A stretch of DNA of 26,200 bases from a virus: IMG/VR virus record IMGVR_UViG_3300025070_000197, positions 1 to 26,200 of that record, one strand, 5' to 3'. The notes below the pieces were generated by a model. It did no database searches, had not been told where the DNA came from, and saw nothing but the letters and a program-made list of their open reading frames with translations. The translations under genes and the position numbers were made by a program. Positions 22,643-26,200 of this stretch are shown piece after piece (position 1 is the first letter of the stretch; each line of letters opens with the position of its first letter).

Positions 22643-25030
22643 TTAGACGTTAGGCATCATTGCTGCTCCGTCTTGTTCTTCAAAATTTATTGGTAATAAA
22701 TCATTTTGTCTTTGATCTATCATTTGACTTTGTTGCGTACCTTCTAATTTAATACGTTTATCTTTACGATCTTCTATTTCAGCTTCTTTTTCACTAGTAG
22801 CTTTCATGTCCATTTGCTTTAACTGCATATCAAACTTATGTTGTAATTGCATTTGTTGTTGCTTTATTTGAGCAGCAATTTGCATACGTTGTATTTCCAT
22901 TTGATTGTTAGCTTGTTCAAATTGTACCTTAGAACCTGATATAGCTTCTTGTTTTTGAACTTCAGACATTGCAATTTTTTCAGCAGCATCAGCTTGAGCA
23001 TTTGCTTGAGCTTGTGATTGCTGCATAGCGTTTTGTTGCTCTTCTCTACCTTTTTTCTTACGCTTAATTTTAAGCATTTGATTTGCTAGTTTAAGATTTT
23101 TTATTTGTCTTAAATCTATAGCATCTTCTAAATCAATACCACCTTGCTGTAAAGCAACTTGTATGTTTTGTTCTAATTGCTGTTGTTCTTCTTCATCTGG
23201 TTCTAATTCTAAGAATATACCAAAATCATGTAAATTTAAATTACTTATTTCTGTTAATGTATTAACATTATAGTTGGATATATTGTTTACTAGAGATTCA
23301 GCCGTAAGCGGAAACTGTAAAGCATCAGCTATTTTTAAAGCTATATTTTCTGCTATTCTTAAAGTTACATATAAGCTAGCTTGCTTTATATGCCTAGTGG
23401 CAGTGTTTGAAGCATTTGCAGCAATTTTTTGTAATCCTACTAATGTTTGTTTATCTGGTGTGCTACCATCTCTAGCTTCGTTAAGCCCGGTTACGTCACG
23501 TATCATTTGTAAATAATACTGATAAGTTTGTATTAAACTTTGTATTTTACCTTGGCCACTTGAGCTACTTAATTCTTGTATAGGTACTTTACCTTGATTA
23601 AAGTCACCGTCTTGAGTAAGTGATCTACCAACAATAGAACCTGTTTGGAAATACATGTTAAGTGCTTCTGCAGGGTTGTAGTTTGTACCGTTACCTAAAT
23701 CAACTTCTGCTAAACCGTCCATGTCTAAATAAACACCATCTGGTACCATTTTAGACATAACCTGTTGTAACTTTAAATGTGTTAGCTGAATCATATCAGC
23801 AAAACCTATACATTTACTTACAAGTGATTCTATACGTCCTTTATATATTCTAGGCGCACATATAGAATAATTCATTTCTACTTTTGTAGTATCAGCTAAA
23901 GGTCTTGACATGTTCTCTGCAAGTTCCCATTTAAGCATTGTATCAGTACCTAAAACTTTCGCGCCACTATATAGTACTTCAATAGATCTTGATACTCTCT
24001 CAAAACTATCGTTTTCTGGTGGATCAAATGTATCGTCTTTTTCTAAAGCTTTTTGTAAACCTTGATCAGTTTGTTTTATTTTAAATACTTGATTAGAATA
24101 TGTTTTATAATCAAAGTACATTACTTGAACAGTATTTTCATCATAACCACCCCAACCTGTAACATAAGATCTATTGCCTGGAGTTTTTTGTATACGTTCT
24201 AATTCTTCTTGACTAATATCTGGAAACTCTTTTTTAAGCTCAGGTATTGTTATAGACTTTACTTCACCAACGTAATATATATCTTCAAAGTTTGGATCTT
24301 CCGTGTAAGAGTAAACTAAATAAGCAGGATCTACATAATCAACAGTTATACCTTCAGCAGTATTAAAATTTGTTTTAGCAGCAGCAATACCACAAACCGT
24401 TAAGTCCATGTTTAATCTACGTCTAACTAAATCATATTTGTTTTGTGCTAACACAGATGATATAGCTTCTTCTTCTGCTATTTCAATTGATTGCTTATAA
24501 CTAAGTTGCATGTGTAATTCTAACTCTTCCGGTGATTCAGGTAAGTTAGTAGGATCCATACTTTGATATAAACTTATACCTAGACTATCCTTTAAAGAAT
24601 CAAGATATTCTCTAGCTAACATATCCTCTTGTATTTTAGAAGCGTATTCTGTTCTAGCTTTTACAGACTCAGGATCTTGAGCATATGCTTTTATATCATA
24701 ACTTTTGTTTGATATACCATTAACAACTATATCAACAAATTTAGATAATATAGGTACTGGTTGCCAGTCTAAATTAAGATAAGACAAATCGCCGTTTATA
24801 GACAACTCATCTTTGTATTTTTGCACGCTTTGTTCTCCACGAGCGTACAGTCTCAATTGGTGAAATTGATTCCAATTAGTTAAATATCTATTACCTGTAG
24901 TTCTTCCTGAGCGAAACCACTCGTACTCAATTGCCATAGCAACTTGACTTCCGTATTCCAAACTTGCTTTTTCAGCATCACTCACTACTTGACTAGGGAA
25001 AGCACTATTGGTATTAGTATATATATTCAT
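22643..25030 (-). CDS. Portal protein (795 aa)
   Basis: Follows the large terminase and precedes scaffold and capsid, with portal-like size. The body is mixed helix/beta: an N-terminal part with WNQFHQLRLYARGEQSVQKY and LSYLNLDWQPVPILSKFVDI (contact region typical of portals, with VDIVVNGISN), a middle with VDPAYLVYSYTEDPNFEDIY, and a helical part RDVTGLNEARDGSTPDKQTL preceding a long helix. From about residue 600 the chain is Gln-rich and coiled coil (EEEQQQLEQNIQVALQQGG, QAQANAQADAAEKIAMSE, QMEIQRMQIAAQIKQQQMQ), an extended barrel helix plus a polar tail. This resembles P22/crAss-type portals with long C-termini. The start overlaps the terminase stop by one base (TAATG), so the two are translationally coupled. 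The N-terminal 60 residues are not diagnostic. Confidence 0.88.
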   Translation of the reverse strand: MNIYTNTNSAFPSQVVSDAEKASLEYGSQVAMAIEYEWFRSGRTTGNRYLTNWNQFHQLRLYARGEQSVQKYKDELSINGDLSYLNLDWQPVPILSKFVDIVVNGISNKSYDIKAYAQDPESVKARTEYASKIQEDMLAREYLDSLKDSLGISLYQSMDPTNLPESPEELELHMQLSYKQSIEIAEEEAISSVLAQNKYDLVRRRLNMDLTVCGIAAAKTNFNTAEGITVDYVDPAYLVYSYTEDPNFEDIYYVGEVKSITIPELKKEFPDISQEELERIQKTPGNRSYVTGWGGYDENTVQVMYFDYKTYSNQVFKIKQTDQGLQKALEKDDTFDPPENDSFERVSRSIEVLYSGAKVLGTDTMLKWELAENMSRPLADTTKVEMNYSICAPRIYKGRIESLVSKCIGFADMIQLTHLKLQQVMSKMVPDGVYLDMDGLAEVDLGNGTNYNPAEALNMYFQTGSIVGRSLTQDGDFNQGKVPIQELSSSSGQGKIQSLIQTYQYYLQMIRDVTGLNEARDGSTPDKQTLVGLQKIAANASNTATRHIKQASLYVTLRIAENIALKIADALQFPLTAESLVNNISNYNVNTLTEISNLNLHDFGIFLELEPDEEEQQQLEQNIQVALQQGGIDLEDAIDLRQIKNLKLANQMLKIKRKKKGREEQQNAMQQSQAQANAQADAAEKIAMSEVQKQEAISGSKVQFEQANNQMEIQRMQIAAQIKQQQMQLQHKFDMQLKQMDMKATSEKEAEIEDRKDKRIKLEGTQQSQMIDQRQNDLLPINFEEQDGAAMMPNV

Positions 25031-26200
25031 TAATTTATAATTTTTGATAAAGTTCCTTTGTTGTCGTATCTTTTTATTCCAAGATCAACTGGTTTTAATT
25101 CAATTTTATTAACAGGTAAATACCTATGTTTGTTGCAGGCCATTAAAGCTAAGCCAGAACTAATAGACGCATCGTGTGTTGTTCTATTGTTTATATTAAA
25201 TTTAGCCCAATCTTCTAGAGTTCTTTGAAAATACACGTCTCCATAACCTGTTTCTTTTAATCCTACAAAGTGCTCTATATAAGTTTCTATAGCAGAAGCA
25301 TGTGCTTGTTTTATATCCTCACTTGAATTAGGTATACCACCTATTTCTCTTTCTGTTACAGATAGTTTATTTCTTTTTTTATCAGGTCTGTTCATAGCAA
25401 AACCTCTATAACCTCTACGTTTAAAATAATAAAGTAATCTAGGTTTGTTATTCTCTGCTAATATTGGCATACCATAAAACACACAAGCCATAAGTACATC
25501 TTCAAAAAATATTTCAGCTGTTTGTGGACGAGCAATATATTCTAAGAAAAAATGATTTGGTGGAACTTCTTCCATGCTAAACTTAGTTAACCCATGCAAA
25601 GCTCCATTAGAACCTTTACCGTCAACTGTACCTGATATATCATATGGATCACAACCAAAAGCGCCACAATGCTCGTTACCAGGATAATTAACTCCGTTCT
25701 TTATAAATCTTTTGTTTTGCAACTGTAAAGGTGGTACCCATGTTATAAAAAACCTACCTTGTTTGCTTGGCGCAAATATAACTCTAGTATCTTTTTCTCC
25801 GTTTTCCCATTGAAAATTGCCTTGCGTAACTGATAAAGAGTTTTTTAAATCTTCATTAAAATCTATTTGTTGATAAATTTTAGTTAGATTAAATAAAGAC
25901 ATTTTAGATTCATCTCTAAACGCGTGTTTAGTTGTACGAGGAAATTGTCTGTAAAATTCGTTTAATCCATCTTGGTCATCTTTAAGACCTTCTACTTCAT
26001 TATCCCAGTATTCAATAACCCCAGTTTTGATTGGTGTTCCATGAGGTCCATACACTTTTTTTGATGGTGTTTTGAAGACAGGGTGGCCATAAGAATCAAT
26101 GTATCCCTCGTAATTCCATTCCATAGGAATGAACAAAGAATAGAGTCCTGAACGAGTTTGTCCATTGGCATTTCTTTTTGTAACGTCTGAGTCATCATAT
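25030..26200 (-). CDS. terL: Terminase large subunit, C-terminal nuclease part (5' end outside window)
   Basis: The reading frame stays open to the right edge; hand translation gives DVTKRNANGQTRSGLYSLFI upstream of the TTG at 26136, so that TTG is an internal codon and not a start. The visible 389 codons hold the RNase H-like nuclease domain of large terminases: acidic motif I in FGCDPYDISG, a Glu in LAENNKPRLL, and the third acidic residue in THDASISSGLALMA. The region before it (PMEWNYEGYIDSYGHPVF, RQFPRTTKHAFRDES) is the linker typical of terminases between ATPase and nuclease domains. The ATPase (Walker A/B) part lies beyond the window. It cuts concatemeric DNA and drives packaging with the portal encoded next. 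The product is normal in the visible part, with no missing residues noticed. Confidence 0.88.
   Translation of the reverse strand, partial: YDDSDVTKRNANGQTRSGLYSLFIPMEWNYEGYIDSYGHPVFKTPSKKVYGPHGTPIKTGVIEYWDNEVEGLKDDQDGLNEFYRQFPRTTKHAFRDESKMSLFNLTKIYQQIDFNEDLKNSLSVTQGNFQWENGEKDTRVIFAPSKQGRFFITWVPPLQLQNKRFIKNGVNYPGNEHCGAFGCDPYDISGTVDGKGSNGALHGLTKFSMEEVPPNHFFLEYIARPQTAEIFFEDVLMACVFYGMPILAENNKPRLLYYFKRRGYRGFAMNRPDKKRNKLSVTEREIGGIPNSSEDIKQAHASAIETYIEHFVGLKETGYGDVYFQRTLEDWAKFNINNRTTHDASISSGLALMACNKHRYLPVNKIELKPVDLGIKRYDNKGTLSKIIN

Noticed and set aside
26134-26136. TTG as the start of the terminase gene
   Set aside because: The same frame continues upstream with plausible coding sequence (TRSGLYSLFIPMEWN), and a nuclease domain alone would lack the ATPase; the gene is cut by the window edge.
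25992-26198. Minus-strand 68-codon open frame beginning MMTQTLQKEM at the right edge
   Set aside because: It overlaps the terminase frame, which remains open to the edge and reads conserved-looking terminase sequence; the small frame is a shadow.

Overview
The window is one contiguous piece of the structural (late) region of a tailed, most likely short-tailed (podovirus-like), dsDNA bacteriophage. Every gene I can support lies on the minus strand, so the region is transcribed from high to low coordinates, with genes packed by 1-nt TAATG overlaps, 1-nt TAAAATG junctions or gaps under 85 bases. No stretch over 300 bases lacks a gene. I see no tRNA, rRNA, CRISPR array, insertion sequence, integrase or attachment site. 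The DNA is AT-rich, genes use the standard bacterial code, and most start codons have no Shine-Dalgarno sequence but an A/T-rich leader. That start-site style is typical of Bacteroidota and their phages, so a marine or aquatic flavobacterial-type host is my best guess. The protein families also resemble, from memory, those of uncultured marine phages and, more loosely, crAss-like phages. No search was possible, so taxonomy stays open.

Layout in transcription order: (1) packaging and capsid module: large terminase (C-terminal nuclease half only, cut by the right edge), portal, probable scaffold, major capsid protein, and a 270-residue protein of unknown role; a strong intrinsic terminator follows. 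(2) Connector/tail module: a 247-aa head-tail connector candidate, a 410-aa connector or tail-tube candidate, a 1424-aa tail protein with repeated beta domains, and a 488-aa tail/nozzle protein. (3) Ejection module: 222-aa and 361-aa probable internal virion proteins, then a 2725-residue giant protein filling almost a third of the window. (4) A cluster of tiny genes: two basic Lys-rich proteins, a hidden 29-codon ORF, an 84-aa protein, and a membrane-anchored coiled-coil protein cut by the left edge.

The most notable object is the giant protein. It joins an acidic coiled-coil N-terminus, hydrophobic segments, an HExxH zinc-peptidase-like domain, a HAD phosphatase domain with all four motifs readable, and a C-terminal region like those of large phage polyvalent proteins. 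Several domain boundaries carry variants of a K-[FY]-S-[RK]-S short motif, which may mark processing sites. Other points of interest are a 19-nt leader repeated exactly in front of two capsid-module genes, two hairpins flanking the 270-aa gene, a possible split of one tail protein into two genes, and the TAAAATG-coupled tiny genes.
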